Notes: generated by a model not told the origin, from the sequence alone. DNA of 64,000 bases from Microtetraspora niveoalba (GCF_001570405.1 NZ_BBYM01000009.1:182276-246275), one strand, 5' to 3'; counted from the first letter of the stretch, positions 1 to 8,689 are shown. Translations and numbers: made by a program.

Positions 1-519
1 GGCGACGGCCTGGTTGCCGAGCCCGCGCGCGACCAGGTCGAGGATCTCGTACTCGCGCTCGGTGAGGTGCGGAAACGGGCGGGAGGAGGTGCGCGGCGGC
101 GCGTGCAGCAGCGCGATGACCGCTTCCGCGGCTCCGGGCCCGAAGACGGCCTGCCCGAGGACCGCGCCCCTGACCGCGCTGACGACGTCGTCCTGGGTGG
201 CGGTCTTCAGCAGGTAGCCCCTGGCCCCGGCGCGGATGGCGGCGAGCATCGACAGGTCGTCGTCCGACATGGTCAGCATGATCACCACTGGCGAGCCGGG
301 CTGCGCGGTGAGCCGCCGGGTGGCCTCGATGCCGTCCATGACCGGCATCACGATGTCCATGAGCACCACGTCGGGCGAGTGCTCGCGGGCCGCCGCCAGC
401 GCCTTCGCGCCGTCCTCGGCGACCGCCGCCACGACGAGGCCGGGAACGGTGGACAACATCGCCCGCAGCCCGTCCCGGAAAAGTGGGTGGTCGTCCACGA
501 CCATGACGCGGATCGTCAT
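1..519 (-). CDS. NarL/LuxR-family response regulator (C-terminus outside the window)
   Basis: This is the output half of a two-component system paired with the kinase that ends inside its start codon (ATGA overlap, 516-519). The receiver domain is visible from residue 1, with the acidic pair DDHPLF near residues 9-14 and the phospho-acceptor Asp at about 55 in VVLMDIVMPVMDG. A LuxR-type helix-turn-helix begins (HLTEREYEILDLVARGL) before the gene runs off the left edge, so the DNA-recognition helix is not seen. The translational overlap and the preceding ABC transporter genes suggest it controls that transporter or responds to what it exports (inference). Family assignment is firm; the target is unknown. 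Confidence 0.93.
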   Translation of the reverse strand, partial: MTIRVMVVDDHPLFRDGLRAMLSTVPGLVVAAVAEDGAKALAAAREHSPDVVLMDIVMPVMDGIEATRRLTAQPGSPVVIMLTMSDDDLSMLAAIRAGARGYLLKTATQDDVVSAVRGAVLGQAVFGPGAAEAVIALLHAPPRTSSRPFPHLTEREYEILDLVARGLGNQAVA

Positions 520-2369
520 CGTTCCTCGCCGAGGGGGATCGAGGCGATCACGGTGGTGCCGGGATCGCCGGAGGTGAACGTGAGCGTACCGCCCAGCTCG
601 GCCACGCGTTCGCGCATGGACGACAGGCCGACGCCAGGGGTGACCGGTTCGGGCAGGCCGGTGCCGTCGTCGGCCACGGTGACGGTGAGCGCGGTCGCGC
701 TACGGCTCAGCCGCACCGAGCAGCGGCGGGCGGCGGAGTGCCTGATCGCGTTGGTGAGCGCCTCCCTGGTCACCAGGTAGGCGGCGGTCTCGACCGCCGC
801 GCCCAGCCCGGAGGTGTCGCAGACGCCGACCTCGACGGCCACGCCCGAGGCGTGCAGCGACGCGGACGAGTACTCGATCGCGGGGCCGAGCCCGAGCTGG
901 GCCAGCTCCGGAGGGCGCAGCCCGCGCACCAGGCGGCGCACGCTCGTCCCCGCCTCGCCCACCTGGCCCCTGATGTGCGCGAGCAGCGACCGCGCGCGGT
1001 CGGGGTCGTCGCGCAGGGCGTTCCCGGCGGCGTCGACGGAGAAGCCGATGCCGGCGAGCACCGGCCCGAGCCCGTCGTGCAGGTCCCGGCTGATCCGGCG
1101 CCGCTCCTCCTCACGGGCGGTGACCAGCAGCAGCCGGGAGTGCTGGAGGGCCATCTGCCGGTGGGCGGCGGCCAGCGCCGCGCCCGCCTGGAGCGCCAGC
1201 CGGCGCAACATCCACGGGCTGCCCTGGGCGACGTCGAGCGACCCGAGCGCCTCCCCCTGGAAGGAGAGCGGGACCGTGAGGGCGACCGGGCGCGGCTCAC
1301 CGCGCTCGATGACCTTCAGCGGGTCGTCCTCCGGGCCGAGACGCACCCGCAGGTACGGCGTGCGGGTCACGTCGGTGACCGCTTCCGCGAGCGCGGCGAC
1401 GATCTCGTCCGGGACCGAGGTGGCGGCCAGCCGTTCGGCCAGCCGCGCGGCCGCCTCCCGCGGGTCGGCGCGTCCGCCGTACAGGATCCGGCCGGTGGTC
1501 CGGCCGAGGAAGCGCCGCGTCGGCTCCGCCGCGAGCGCCACACCGGCCGCCGCCACGGCGTTCGCGTCCCCCGGGATGGGCGCGAGCAGCGCGAACACGC
1601 CGGCCAGCACCAGCGCGAGCAGTCCGTAGGTCAGGAAGGCGCGCAGCAGCGGCCCGGTCTCGTAGAGGTCGTGCCTGAGCATGGCCAGCGCGATGCCCGC
1701 CGGCAGCGCGAACGTCCCGGCCGCGGTCAGCGGGACGGCCACCGCTCCCGGGAGCACCGAATCGGAGAAGGAGCCGACGGCGAACGCGACGCCGCCCGAG
1801 CAGATCCACAGGAGTTGCAGCCGCGGCTGCCCGGTCGCGCGCACCGTCCGCACGACCAGCCCGGCCATGCACGAGATCGAGATCAGGGCGAGCACGCCGA
1901 GCGCGATCGGCAGGCCCAACTCGAGCGGCCGCAGCGCCTTCACGGCGTACGGGTTGCCCACGGGGCCGGGGACGAACGCGAGCAGGACGGTGAATACGGT
2001 GATGCCCGCGACGGCGACCGCGGCGACCGGCCGCCAGCGCGGGCTCGGCAGGCGCCCCTCCGGGACGAGGAGCAGCAGCACGCTCCCGATGGACAGCAGC
2101 GGCGGCGCCCACACCCACCGGGCGAGCCAGCGGAGCACGTCGGCGTGCCCGCCGTACCGCTCGGCGGCGTGCGCGACCGCGCCGAGCGCCGCCATCAGGC
2201 ACAGCGGGCCGACCGCGCCGCCCGCCCGCCGGGCGACCAGGTACGCGCCGAGCGGGGTGAAGCTCAGCGCGATGGCCACGTCCTGGGCGGTCCTCGCGGT
2301 GAGCGGGCCTCCGGCGACGGCGAGGACGCAGGCCAGGCCGAAGACGCCCCAGGCGAGACCGACGCGCAC
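516..2369 (-). CDS. NarL-type sensor histidine kinase, polytopic membrane
   Basis: The N-terminal half (about 250 residues) is a run of hydrophobic membrane segments. A GAF-like linker follows, then the HisKA_3 dimerisation and phosphorylation helix RRISRDLHDGLGPVLAG with the phospho-accepting His near residue 431. A GHKL ATPase domain ends the protein, with the G-box GVGLSSMRERVAELGG. This is the usual architecture of kinases that phosphorylate NarL-type regulators, and the regulator follows with a 4-base overlap. I chose the GTG start at 2369 because AGGAG lies five bases upstream; an ATG 12 codons earlier (2405) has no ribosome-binding site. The signal sensed is unknown; many such kinases next to ABC exporters sense envelope stress or antibiotics. 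Confidence 0.92.
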   Translation of the reverse strand: MRVGLAWGVFGLACVLAVAGGPLTARTAQDVAIALSFTPLGAYLVARRAGGAVGPLCLMAALGAVAHAAERYGGHADVLRWLARWVWAPPLLSIGSVLLLLVPEGRLPSPRWRPVAAVAVAGITVFTVLLAFVPGPVGNPYAVKALRPLELGLPIALGVLALISISCMAGLVVRTVRATGQPRLQLLWICSGGVAFAVGSFSDSVLPGAVAVPLTAAGTFALPAGIALAMLRHDLYETGPLLRAFLTYGLLALVLAGVFALLAPIPGDANAVAAAGVALAAEPTRRFLGRTTGRILYGGRADPREAAARLAERLAATSVPDEIVAALAEAVTDVTRTPYLRVRLGPEDDPLKVIERGEPRPVALTVPLSFQGEALGSLDVAQGSPWMLRRLALQAGAALAAAHRQMALQHSRLLLVTAREEERRRISRDLHDGLGPVLAGIGFSVDAAGNALRDDPDRARSLLAHIRGQVGEAGTSVRRLVRGLRPPELAQLGLGPAIEYSSASLHASGVAVEVGVCDTSGLGAAVETAAYLVTREALTNAIRHSAARRCSVRLSRSATALTVTVADDGTGLPEPVTPGVGLSSMRERVAELGGTLTFTSGDPGTTVIASIPLGEER

Positions 2370-2460
2370 GGATGCTCCTGAGAAGAGGGGGACGGATCGC
2401 CCCATTGACGCACATCGCGTGTCCCGCCGTCACGGGAGGAACTGCCCGGCCCGCCGGGGA

Positions 2461-2507
2461 TCGGCTCGGGGACGGCCGGGCATCGGTTCGGCTCGGGGAC
2501 GGCCGGG
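2461..2507. repeat. 20-bp direct repeat in the gap between kinase and ABC genes
   Basis: The 20-base unit beginning TCGGCTCGGGGACGG occurs at 2461-2480 and again exactly at 2488-2507. A degraded third copy runs into the end of the ABC ATPase gene. No hairpin or promoter role is obvious. Confidence 0.7.
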
Positions 2508-2509
2508 GG

Positions 2510-3379
2510 TCAGCTCGGGACGGCCTCGCGCATGAGCGCGACGTAGCCCTCCTCCAGTGACGGCTGGACCGGGACCGCCGCCGGATCCGGCCTGGTCGGG
2601 CTGACCACGCGATAGTGCGTGCCGCCCGGCCGGCCGACCGCCGACACGACCACGCCGGTGGCCGGGGGCGGCCCCTGGGTGACGACCTCCCACGTCGCGC
2701 CCTGGGCGCGGTCGATGATGCCGGTCACCGGGCCGGTGAAGACCACCCGGCCCGCCGCCATGACGGCCGCCTCCTGGCAGGTCTGCGCCACGTCCTCCAC
2801 GATGTGGGTGCTCAGCAGCACGGTCCGGTGCCCGGCGATGCCGGCGAGGAGCGTGCGGAAGCGGATGCGCTCCTCGGGGTCGAGCCCGGCCGTCGGCTCG
2901 TCCACGACGACCAGCGCGGGGTCGCCGAGCAGCGCCTGGGCGATGCCGACGCGCCGCCGCATACCGCCGGAGAAGCCCTTGAGCCTGCGCCCGGCGACGT
3001 CGGCCAGCCCCACCATGTCGAGCAGCTCGCCGATCTGGCGCCGCCGGGCCGTGTCGTCGTCCAGGCCCTTGAGCAGCCCGATGTAGTCCAGGAACTCCTG
3101 GGTCGTGAGGTCGGGATAGAGGCCGAGGTCCTGCGGCAGGTAGCCCAGCCGCCGCTGTACGGCCAGCCGTCCCGCCCGGGTGGTGAGGTCGTGGCCGCCC
3201 ACCAGCACCCGCCCGCCGGTCGGGGACAGCACCCCGGCCAGGATGCGCATCAAGGTGGTCTTGCCCGCGCCGTTCGTGCCGAGCAGGCCGAACATCCCCC
3301 CGGGGACCTCGAGATCGACGCCGCGCAGCGCCTCGACGCGTCCGAACCGCCTGCGCAGCCCGCTGATCATGATGTCCAT
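2510..3379 (-). CDS. ABC transporter ATP-binding protein
   Basis: This is the ATPase subunit that would energise the two membrane proteins encoded just upstream on the same strand. Walker A is GTNGAGKTTL near residues 34-43, the ABC signature is FSGGMRRRVGIAQ, Walker B is LVVVDEPTAGLDPEE, and the switch His lies in LLSTHIVEDV. The length (289 aa) and the C-terminal extension are typical of CcmA/DrrA-type exporters of drugs or lipids. The ATG at 3379 has AAGGAAG a few bases before it. Only 20 bases separate it from the permease gene, so co-transcription is likely. The substrate cannot be read from sequence. Confidence 0.95.
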   Translation of the reverse strand: MDIMISGLRRRFGRVEALRGVDLEVPGGMFGLLGTNGAGKTTLMRILAGVLSPTGGRVLVGGHDLTTRAGRLAVQRRLGYLPQDLGLYPDLTTQEFLDYIGLLKGLDDDTARRRQIGELLDMVGLADVAGRRLKGFSGGMRRRVGIAQALLGDPALVVVDEPTAGLDPEERIRFRTLLAGIAGHRTVLLSTHIVEDVAQTCQEAAVMAAGRVVFTGPVTGIIDRAQGATWEVVTQGPPPATGVVVSAVGRPGGTHYRVVSPTRPDPAAVPVQPSLEEGYVALMREAVPS

Positions 3380-3399
3380 GGTCTTCCTTGGTCTCCGTT

Positions 3400-4191
3400 T
3401 CAGGACGAGGTACGGCGGGCGATCAGGGGGCCCGCGAACGCGAGGGGCAGGGACGCGAGCACGGCCAGCAGGACGACGCTGAGGAGCGCCGCGCCGCCGC
3501 CCGGCTCGGGACGCAGGAAGGAGAGCCAGCCGGAGTCGCCCGCGTAGAGGGCCTTCTCGCCCATGAGCCAGCTCGCCGGGTAGTCGCCGATCGGCGTCAG
3601 CAGGGTCCCCGTCAGCGAGGGCAGGTAGGCCGGGCCGAGCATGTTCCCCCAGAACCAGTAGCCCGCGAACAGCACCCGGAACAGCGGCGCCGAGACCACC
3701 AGCGGGCAGACGAGCGCGAACGCGGCCACGAACGCCAGGCCCGGCAGCAGAACGACGGCGAACGCCGCGACCGCCCAGCCGAACAGCGTGAGATCACCGC
3801 GGTGGGCGAACTCGCCCGCGGCGGTGACGAGGAGCACCAGCAGGCCGGGGACCGCGGTCGCGGCGACGGACCCGGCGTACTTCCCGGCCACCAGCGCGCC
3901 CGGCCGCGTCGGCAGGCTCGCGAGCAGCGACGCGGCGCCGATCCGGTGGTCGCGCACCAGCCGGTCGGCCAGCACCATGCCGAACCCGATCGGCAGCAGC
4001 ATGGAGAACAGCAGCGCCCACGAGCCCATGACCTCGGCGGCGCTCGTGCCGGCCGGCAGGTGGCGCGGCCCCCGGTCGCCCTGCGCGACGGCGATCAGCA
4101 CGGCCAGGCCGACCGTGCTCACCCACAGGGAACGCTTGCGGACCTGCATGCGGAACTCGTACCGGCACACGGCGGCGAAACGCGACCTCAT
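3400..4191 (-). CDS. ABC-2-type membrane permease subunit
   Basis: This 263-residue protein starts MRSRFAAVCRYEFRMQVRKRS, a basic cytoplasmic N-terminus followed by about six hydrophobic helices. That is the pattern of ABC-2 exporter permeases such as those paired with CcmA-type ATPases. The start codon overlaps the stop of the preceding membrane protein (ATGA, 4188-4191), and the ATPase gene follows after 20 bases. An open frame continues far upstream in the same phase but is out of register with the real neighbouring genes, so the start at 4191 is preferred. Confidence 0.9.
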   Translation of the reverse strand: MRSRFAAVCRYEFRMQVRKRSLWVSTVGLAVLIAVAQGDRGPRHLPAGTSAAEVMGSWALLFSMLLPIGFGMVLADRLVRDHRIGAASLLASLPTRPGALVAGKYAGSVAATAVPGLLVLLVTAAGEFAHRGDLTLFGWAVAAFAVVLLPGLAFVAAFALVCPLVVSAPLFRVLFAGYWFWGNMLGPAYLPSLTGTLLTPIGDYPASWLMGEKALYAGDSGWLSFLRPEPGGGAALLSVVLLAVLASLPLAFAGPLIARRTSS

Positions 4192-4880
4192 ACCTCTTCC
4201 TCCGTCAGGAGACGCTCCGGCCGGCGCAGCAGCAGGAGCGCGGTCGTGATGAACAGGACGCCACAGGCGGCGAGCACCGCGCGGTTCGTCCCCCAGCCGT
4301 CGGCGACCCCCACCCGGCTGGTCATGAACAGGAAGAACGGACGCGACCACACGCCGGCCGCCAGCGCCGAGGCGAAGAGCTGCTGGCACAGCCACACCAC
4401 GGCGACCGTCGTGGTCGCGAGCACGACGCTGCGACCCAGGACGGCCACGAGCAGGGCCAGGCCGGTGAGCCCCAGCAGCGGCGACGCCCAGACCAGGGCG
4501 GACGCGAGGGCCGACTCCGGCCCGGTCCACGAGCCGGTGAGCCGCAGCGCGGCCGAGAAGAGCACCGACAACGCGGCGCCGATCCCCGCGACGACGCCGA
4601 GCCGGCGGCCGAGCGTAACCGAATAGCCGGCCGGGAGCGCGAGCTGCAACTCGCGGCAGCGGTCCACGCTGACCACCGTGACCGCCGCCATCGCGGCGGC
4701 CAGGGGGACGAGCGCCTCGACGCCCGAGAGGAGCACTCCGTGGACGGACGGCGGGGATGCGCCGAAGCCGGCGCTCGCCGCCGCGAGGGCGAGGGCCGCC
4801 AGCAGCGACGCCGGAGCGGCCAGGCAGGCCGGCCATCCCGCGCGCCGTGCCTCGTACCGCCACAAGGACATTGATTTCAC
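4188..4880 (-). CDS. Membrane protein, probable second ABC-2-type permease
   Basis: This 230-residue protein has about six predicted membrane helices and begins MKSMSLWRYEARRAGW, resembling the cytoplasmic lead-in of the next permease. It overlaps that gene by four bases, so the two probably form a heterodimeric exporter with the ATPase. The GTG at 4880 is used here; an ATG three codons later (4871) is equally possible because neither has a clear ribosome-binding site. No specific family was recognised beyond the topology and context. Confidence 0.82.
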   Translation of the reverse strand: MKSMSLWRYEARRAGWPACLAAPASLLAALALAAASAGFGASPPSVHGVLLSGVEALVPLAAAMAAVTVVSVDRCRELQLALPAGYSVTLGRRLGVVAGIGAALSVLFSAALRLTGSWTGPESALASALVWASPLLGLTGLALLVAVLGRSVVLATTTVAVVWLCQQLFASALAAGVWSRPFFLFMTSRVGVADGWGTNRAVLAACGVLFITTALLLLRRPERLLTEEEV

Positions 4881-4912
4881 ACGAGTGGGTACCGGCCGGG
4901 CCGGGCCGGTTC

Positions 4913-4931
4913 ACCGGAATCTTGTTCCGGT
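4913..4931 (-). terminator. Small hairpin just after the anti-sigma gene
   Basis: ACCGGAA (4913-4919) and TTCCGGT (4925-4931) form a 7-bp stem with a 5-base loop immediately after the stop codon of the anti-sigma-like gene. There is no T-run, so it may be a partial terminator, an mRNA-stabilising hairpin or chance. Confidence 0.35.
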
Positions 4932-5846
4932 TCAGAAACCGGCCCGGTGCGCCCGCCCGTGCGGGAGGCGCGGCGACAGCAGCACCGTCACCACGACGAG
5001 TACGGCCGCGCCGGTGAGGACGCCGGCGCCGGGCGTCCACAACCGCTCGACCGTGGCGGCCACCACCCGGTCGATCTCGCCCGTCATGGAGAGGAGCCGG
5101 AGCAGCCACAGCGCCATGGCCGCCCCCACGCCGACGGACGGCCGCCACAGCACCGACAACGTGAAGCTGAGCGCGGACAGCGGCACCAGCGGGCCGAACC
5201 ACGCCGCCGCGAGGCCGAGAAGGCCCGCGACCGGCTCCAGCGGGGCGAGCGCGAGCGTGACGAGCGCACCCCCCGCGCCGATCACGCCGAGCACCAGCGT
5301 GAGCCGGGCGAGCAGCACCACCCTGGGCGATGTGGGAGTCGCCGCGACCAGCTCGCCGACCGGCTCCCGATCCGATCCGCACGCCCCCGCCACCGCGAGC
5401 GCCGCGGCGAGCGGGATCACGACGGCGAGCACCCGCGGCGCCAGCCCCGCCGACGAGACCTGGGCGGCGATCACGCCGCCGACCACGATGGCGGCCAGGG
5501 AAACCACCCAGACCGGCCACCTGATCAGGGTCCGCTGGCGGGTGAACAGGCCGAGGGCCCGCCGCCATGGCCGCCGCCCCACCTCGCCCGCGTACCGGGG
5601 GACGGGGTGCGGACGGGCCTGCGCCCGCGCCCCGGCCGCTCCGATCCGCTCCCGGATCGCGGCGAGGATCGACGGCGCGGGCGCGGCCACCGCGGCGGTC
5701 CGCTCCGCGACGGCCGAGCGGACCTTCCCCCACGACTCGACCTCGGTCGCGCATTCGGCGCATACCCGTACGTGGGCCTCCACGGCGGCCGGGTCCGGGA
5801 GGACTCCGGCGGCGTAGTCGGGCAGCAGCTCGGTGGGATGGTTCAT
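4932..5846 (-). CDS. Membrane anti-sigma-like protein with zinc-finger (HC2) N-terminus
   Basis: The first ~40 residues carry the anti-sigma zinc-finger pattern: LLPDYAAGVLPDPAAVEAHVRVCAEC, with a His followed by a CxxC pair (H-x3-C-x2-C). A long membrane part follows, with about six helices between residues 115 and 300. Its start overlaps the stop of the ECF sigma gene by four bases, the usual sigma/anti-sigma arrangement. The inferred role is to hold the sigma factor at the membrane until a signal arrives. It is unusual that the membrane part is polytopic rather than a single span; it resembles the ABC-2-like proteins encoded next, as if sensing and transport were coupled. Confidence 0.85.
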   Translation of the reverse strand: MNHPTELLPDYAAGVLPDPAAVEAHVRVCAECATEVESWGKVRSAVAERTAAVAAPAPSILAAIRERIGAAGARAQARPHPVPRYAGEVGRRPWRRALGLFTRQRTLIRWPVWVVSLAAIVVGGVIAAQVSSAGLAPRVLAVVIPLAAALAVAGACGSDREPVGELVAATPTSPRVVLLARLTLVLGVIGAGGALVTLALAPLEPVAGLLGLAAAWFGPLVPLSALSFTLSVLWRPSVGVGAAMALWLLRLLSMTGEIDRVVAATVERLWTPGAGVLTGAAVLVVVTVLLSPRLPHGRAHRAGF

Positions 5847-6397
5847 CGGCCGGCCTCCTCGACCTCGACGGGCAGGGCGCGGGCCAGCGCGGCCCGGGCG
5901 TTGAACAGGCGGCTCTTCACCGTGCCGACCGGGACGCCCAGCACCTCGGCGATCTCCGCGTGGGACATCTCGGTGGCGAACGCGAGGTCGAGGACCTCGC
6001 GGTGGAGCGGGGCCAGCGTCCGCAGCGCGCCGGCGACCGCGGCGGCGTCCGCACGCGCGAGCGCCACCGCCTGCGGCCCCGGCTCCGGCGACGGCAGGTC
6101 GAGCGCGTCGTCGAGGGACCGCGCCGCGGACAGGTGGCCGCGCATCCGCTTGAACGCCTGGCGGCGGCAGATGCCGAACAGCCAGGTGCGCACCAGCGAC
6201 CGCTCCTCGAACGCGCCCGCGCCGCGCCACACGGCGATGAACGTCTCCTGGAGCGCCTCCTCGGCCGGCCCGCGCTCGCCGAGGAGCCCTTCGGCGTACG
6301 CCAGGAGCGCCCGCGCGTGCCGGGCGTACAACTGCTCGAAGGCGTGCTCGTCACCCCTCGTGACCAGCCGCAACAGCTCCAGATCCGTGGTGTCCAT
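5843..6397 (-). CDS. ECF-type RNA polymerase sigma factor
   Basis: This 184-residue protein has region 2 (HAFEQLYARHARALLAYAEGL, then EEALQETFIAVWR) and region 4 (LHREVLDLAFATEMSHAEIAEVLGVP, then VGTVKSRLF). It is followed by its probable anti-sigma partner with an ATGA overlap. It is the first gene of a leftward series that continues through the ABC transporter genes, so it may control that set. An exact TGTGA-N6-TCACA palindrome lies about 55 bases upstream, between this gene and the divergent peptidase gene. The target promoters are unknown. Confidence 0.94.
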   Translation of the reverse strand: MDTTDLELLRLVTRGDEHAFEQLYARHARALLAYAEGLLGERGPAEEALQETFIAVWRGAGAFEERSLVRTWLFGICRRQAFKRMRGHLSAARSLDDALDLPSPEPGPQAVALARADAAAVAGALRTLAPLHREVLDLAFATEMSHAEIAEVLGVPVGTVKSRLFNARAALARALPVEVEEAGR

Positions 6398-6451
6398 CGT
6401 CGTGGGTACTGTTCCGGACGCCGGGGTTCACCGCAAAACCGATGCTTTGTA

Positions 6452-6467
6452 TGTGATCCATGTCACA
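6452..6467. promoter_or_regulatory. CRP/FNR-type palindrome in a divergent promoter region
   Basis: TGTGATCCATGTCACA is an exact TGTGA-N6-TCACA inverted repeat, the classical Crp-family half-site arrangement. It sits in the 98-bp gap between the ECF sigma gene (start 6397) and the secreted peptidase (start 6496), where it could influence both. Function is inferred from the motif only. Confidence 0.5.
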
Positions 6468-6495
6468 CTGAACCCGCCCGGCGGGCCCGGCACCC

Positions 6496-8028
6496 ATGGG
6501 CATGACGATTGCCTCCGCACTCCGCGTCCGGGGCCGCCGGATCTCGCTCGCCGCTCTCGCCGCGCTGCTCTGCCTGCCCGCGCTCCCCGCTGCGGCCGAC
6601 CCGTCACCGGCAGCCCCGGCACCGGCAGCCCCGTCACCGCCGGGCGCCCGGGCCGTCTCCTGGGTTCCCTGCGACCCGCCGGACGAGGGCGCCCGGTGCG
6701 GCTCCGTCGCCGTCCCGGTCAACTGGGATCACCCGTCCGCGTCCGGCTCCGCCCAGGTACGGATCGCGGTACGGCCGGCCCGCGACCGGGCCCGCCGCGT
6801 CGGGGTGCTGATGTTCAACCCCGGCGGGCCAGGAGCGGGCGCGGCCGACATCGCGGCACGCGAGGACTGGGCGGAGTTCTGGTTCCCCTCGGAACTGCTC
6901 GACCGGTTCGACGTCGTCGGTGTGGACCCGCGCGGTGTGCCGGGCAGCACGCCGGTCGTGTGCGCCGACCCGGTGGATCCCGAGGTGTCGCGCTTCCCCC
7001 GTACCCCGGCCGAGGCCCGCCGCCTGTCCGAGGCGAACTCGGCGTTCGCCGCGTCTTGCCTCAAGGGGACCGGCCCGCTCGCCGCCCACCTCGACACGGA
7101 CATCGTCGCCAGGGATCTCGACGCGGTTCGCGCGGCGCTCGGCGAGCCCACGATCAGCTTCCTCGGCGTCTCGTACGGCACGATGCTCGCCCAGGCGTAC
7201 GCCGAGCGTTATCCGAGCCGGGTCCGCGCCCTCGTCCTCGACGGCGTCGTGGACCGCTCCCTGCCGCCCGCGCGGCTCGTCCTCGACGGAGCGGCCGCCG
7301 TCCAGGACGGCCTGGCCCGCTTCGCCGCCAGATGCGCGGCGACCGAGGCGTGCGTCCTGCGCGGCAAGGACGTCACCGCCGAGCTCCGCCGCATGGACGC
7401 GCGGGCGGAGCGGGGCGAGGTGCGCGCGGGCGGCCGGGCGGTGACCGCCGAGGAGCTCCGGCTCGCCGTCAACGACGGGCTGAACACGCCCCTCGCCGAC
7501 GGCATGCTCGCCGCCGGTATCCGGGACGCGGTGGACAGGGGGGACGGGACGGCGCTCACCTCGTTGTCGCGCTATCAAGCGTGGAGCGAGTACGCGCGCT
7601 ATCGCGCCATCATCTGCCAGGACGTGCCCCGAGCCCGCGCGACGGCGTTGGTCGGGCTGGCCGACGCCGCCGGGAGGCGGGGGCCCGTGCTGCGGGGCGC
7701 ATCGGAGATGTGGGACATCGTTTCGGGGTGCGCGGGGTGGCCGGGGCCGTCCCGCTGGACCCCGCACGCGTGGCGGGTGCCGGCGACGGTCACGCCACTG
7801 CTCCTTTCCGGTGCGCACGACGTGGCCACGCCGCGCCGATGGGCCGAGTCCGTGCACAGGGGGCTCCCCGGAAGCACGCTGGTGCGCTGGGACGGCGACG
7901 GGCACGCGGCGTGGCCGGCGCACAACAGGTGCGCCATGAGGGCGGCCGTGACCTACCTGACCGACCTCACCCCGCCGGCCTCGACGACCTGCCCGGCGGA
8001 CCAGGCCGTGACGGGCGCGGGGTCCTGA
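6496..8028 (+). CDS. Secreted S33-type tripeptidyl aminopeptidase, alpha/beta hydrolase
   Basis: Residues 1-35 form a signal peptide (basic start, hydrophobic core, PAAAD cleavage region), so the enzyme is exported. The mature part has the alpha/beta-hydrolase core of the SlpD/SlpE/Tap group. The oxyanion stretch is NPGGPGAG, the nucleophile Ser is about 226 in GVSYGTM, and the acid and base are probably Asp442 (GAHDVATP) and His470 (GDGHAAW). A TAP-like C-terminal domain is present. Such enzymes trim tripeptides or small peptides outside the cell. The linker after the signal peptide contains a short Pro/Ala/Ser repeat. The ATG used has no evident ribosome-binding site. Confidence 0.9.
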   Translation: MGMTIASALRVRGRRISLAALAALLCLPALPAAADPSPAAPAPAAPSPPGARAVSWVPCDPPDEGARCGSVAVPVNWDHPSASGSAQVRIAVRPARDRARRVGVLMFNPGGPGAGAADIAAREDWAEFWFPSELLDRFDVVGVDPRGVPGSTPVVCADPVDPEVSRFPRTPAEARRLSEANSAFAASCLKGTGPLAAHLDTDIVARDLDAVRAALGEPTISFLGVSYGTMLAQAYAERYPSRVRALVLDGVVDRSLPPARLVLDGAAAVQDGLARFAARCAATEACVLRGKDVTAELRRMDARAERGEVRAGGRAVTAEELRLAVNDGLNTPLADGMLAAGIRDAVDRGDGTALTSLSRYQAWSEYARYRAIICQDVPRARATALVGLADAAGRRGPVLRGASEMWDIVSGCAGWPGPSRWTPHAWRVPATVTPLLLSGAHDVATPRRWAESVHRGLPGSTLVRWDGDGHAAWPAHNRCAMRAAVTYLTDLTPPASTTCPADQAVTGAGS

Positions 8029-8031
8029 GGC

Positions 8032-8658
8032 TCAGCGGACGCCGCGCGGGCGGAACTGGACGCTGATCCGTGGTCCCACCGCCCGCGCGGTCTTCGGGAT
8101 CGCGTGCTCCCACGTGCGCTGGCAGCTTCCGCCCATCACGATCAGGTCGCCGTGGCCGAGGTCGTGGCGCAGCGTCGGCCCGCCACCGCCGCGCGGGCGC
8201 AGCAGCAGGGAGCGCGGCGTCCCGATCGAGACGATCGCGACCATCGTGTCCTCGGTGCTCCCGCGACCCAGCGTGTCGCCGTGCCACGCCACGCTGTCCC
8301 TGCCGTCGCGGTACAGGCACAGCCCGGCCGTGCGGAACGGCTCGCCCAGCTCGGCGGCGTAGTGCGCGTCCAGGGCCCGGCGCGCCTCGTCGAGCGCGGG
8401 ATCGGGCAGGGGGCGGCCCTCGTCGTAGAAGCAGAGCAGCCTCGGCACGTCGACGACCCGGTCGTACATGTGTCGCCGCTCCGCGTGCCAGGGCACGGCG
8501 TGCAGCAGCCGCTCGAACAGTGTGTCGGCGCCGGAGATCCACCCCGGGCGGACGTCGATCCACGCCCCGTGGTCCAGGACTGTCCGCTTCACCGTCGACC
8601 CGAGCGGGCCGGGCCCGATCTCGTCGCCGCAGTCCAGCAGCGAGCTCTGGAAAATCAC
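8032..8658 (-). CDS. AlkB-like Fe(II)/2-oxoglutarate dioxygenase
   Basis: The metal ligands are visible as His126 and Asp128 in VAWHGDTLG and His185 in TWEHAIPK, with a downstream Arg (about 203) that would bind 2-oxoglutarate. A nucleotide-recognition region lies in between. Family members oxidatively remove alkyl groups from DNA or RNA bases; the 208-residue length and DRVVDVPRL segment fit the AlkB group seen in actinobacteria. It is convergent with the peptidase gene, three bases apart. The start is GTG at 8658; an earlier in-frame start was not seen. Confidence 0.88.
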   Translation of the reverse strand: MIFQSSLLDCGDEIGPGPLGSTVKRTVLDHGAWIDVRPGWISGADTLFERLLHAVPWHAERRHMYDRVVDVPRLLCFYDEGRPLPDPALDEARRALDAHYAAELGEPFRTAGLCLYRDGRDSVAWHGDTLGRGSTEDTMVAIVSIGTPRSLLLRPRGGGGPTLRHDLGHGDLIVMGGSCQRTWEHAIPKTARAVGPRISVQFRPRGVR

Positions 8659-8689
8659 CCCACCAGTCTAATCAAACGCCTGTTCGATC

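Noticed and set aside
738..2381. Long open frame of 547 codons opposite the histidine kinase
   Set aside because: It is antisense to a well-supported kinase and encodes only Arg/Gly/Pro-rich low-complexity sequence, as high-GC antisense frames do.
3400..5763. Start of the second permease far upstream (787 codons)
   Set aside because: The extra ~520 residues are Arg/Gly-rich and overlap two membrane-protein genes in other frames; the ATG at 4191 gives the family-typical start and an ATGA overlap.
4947..8066. Open frame of 1039 codons on the plus strand
   Set aside because: It crosses real genes on both strands, has no recognisable domain, and its composition is that of a shadow frame.
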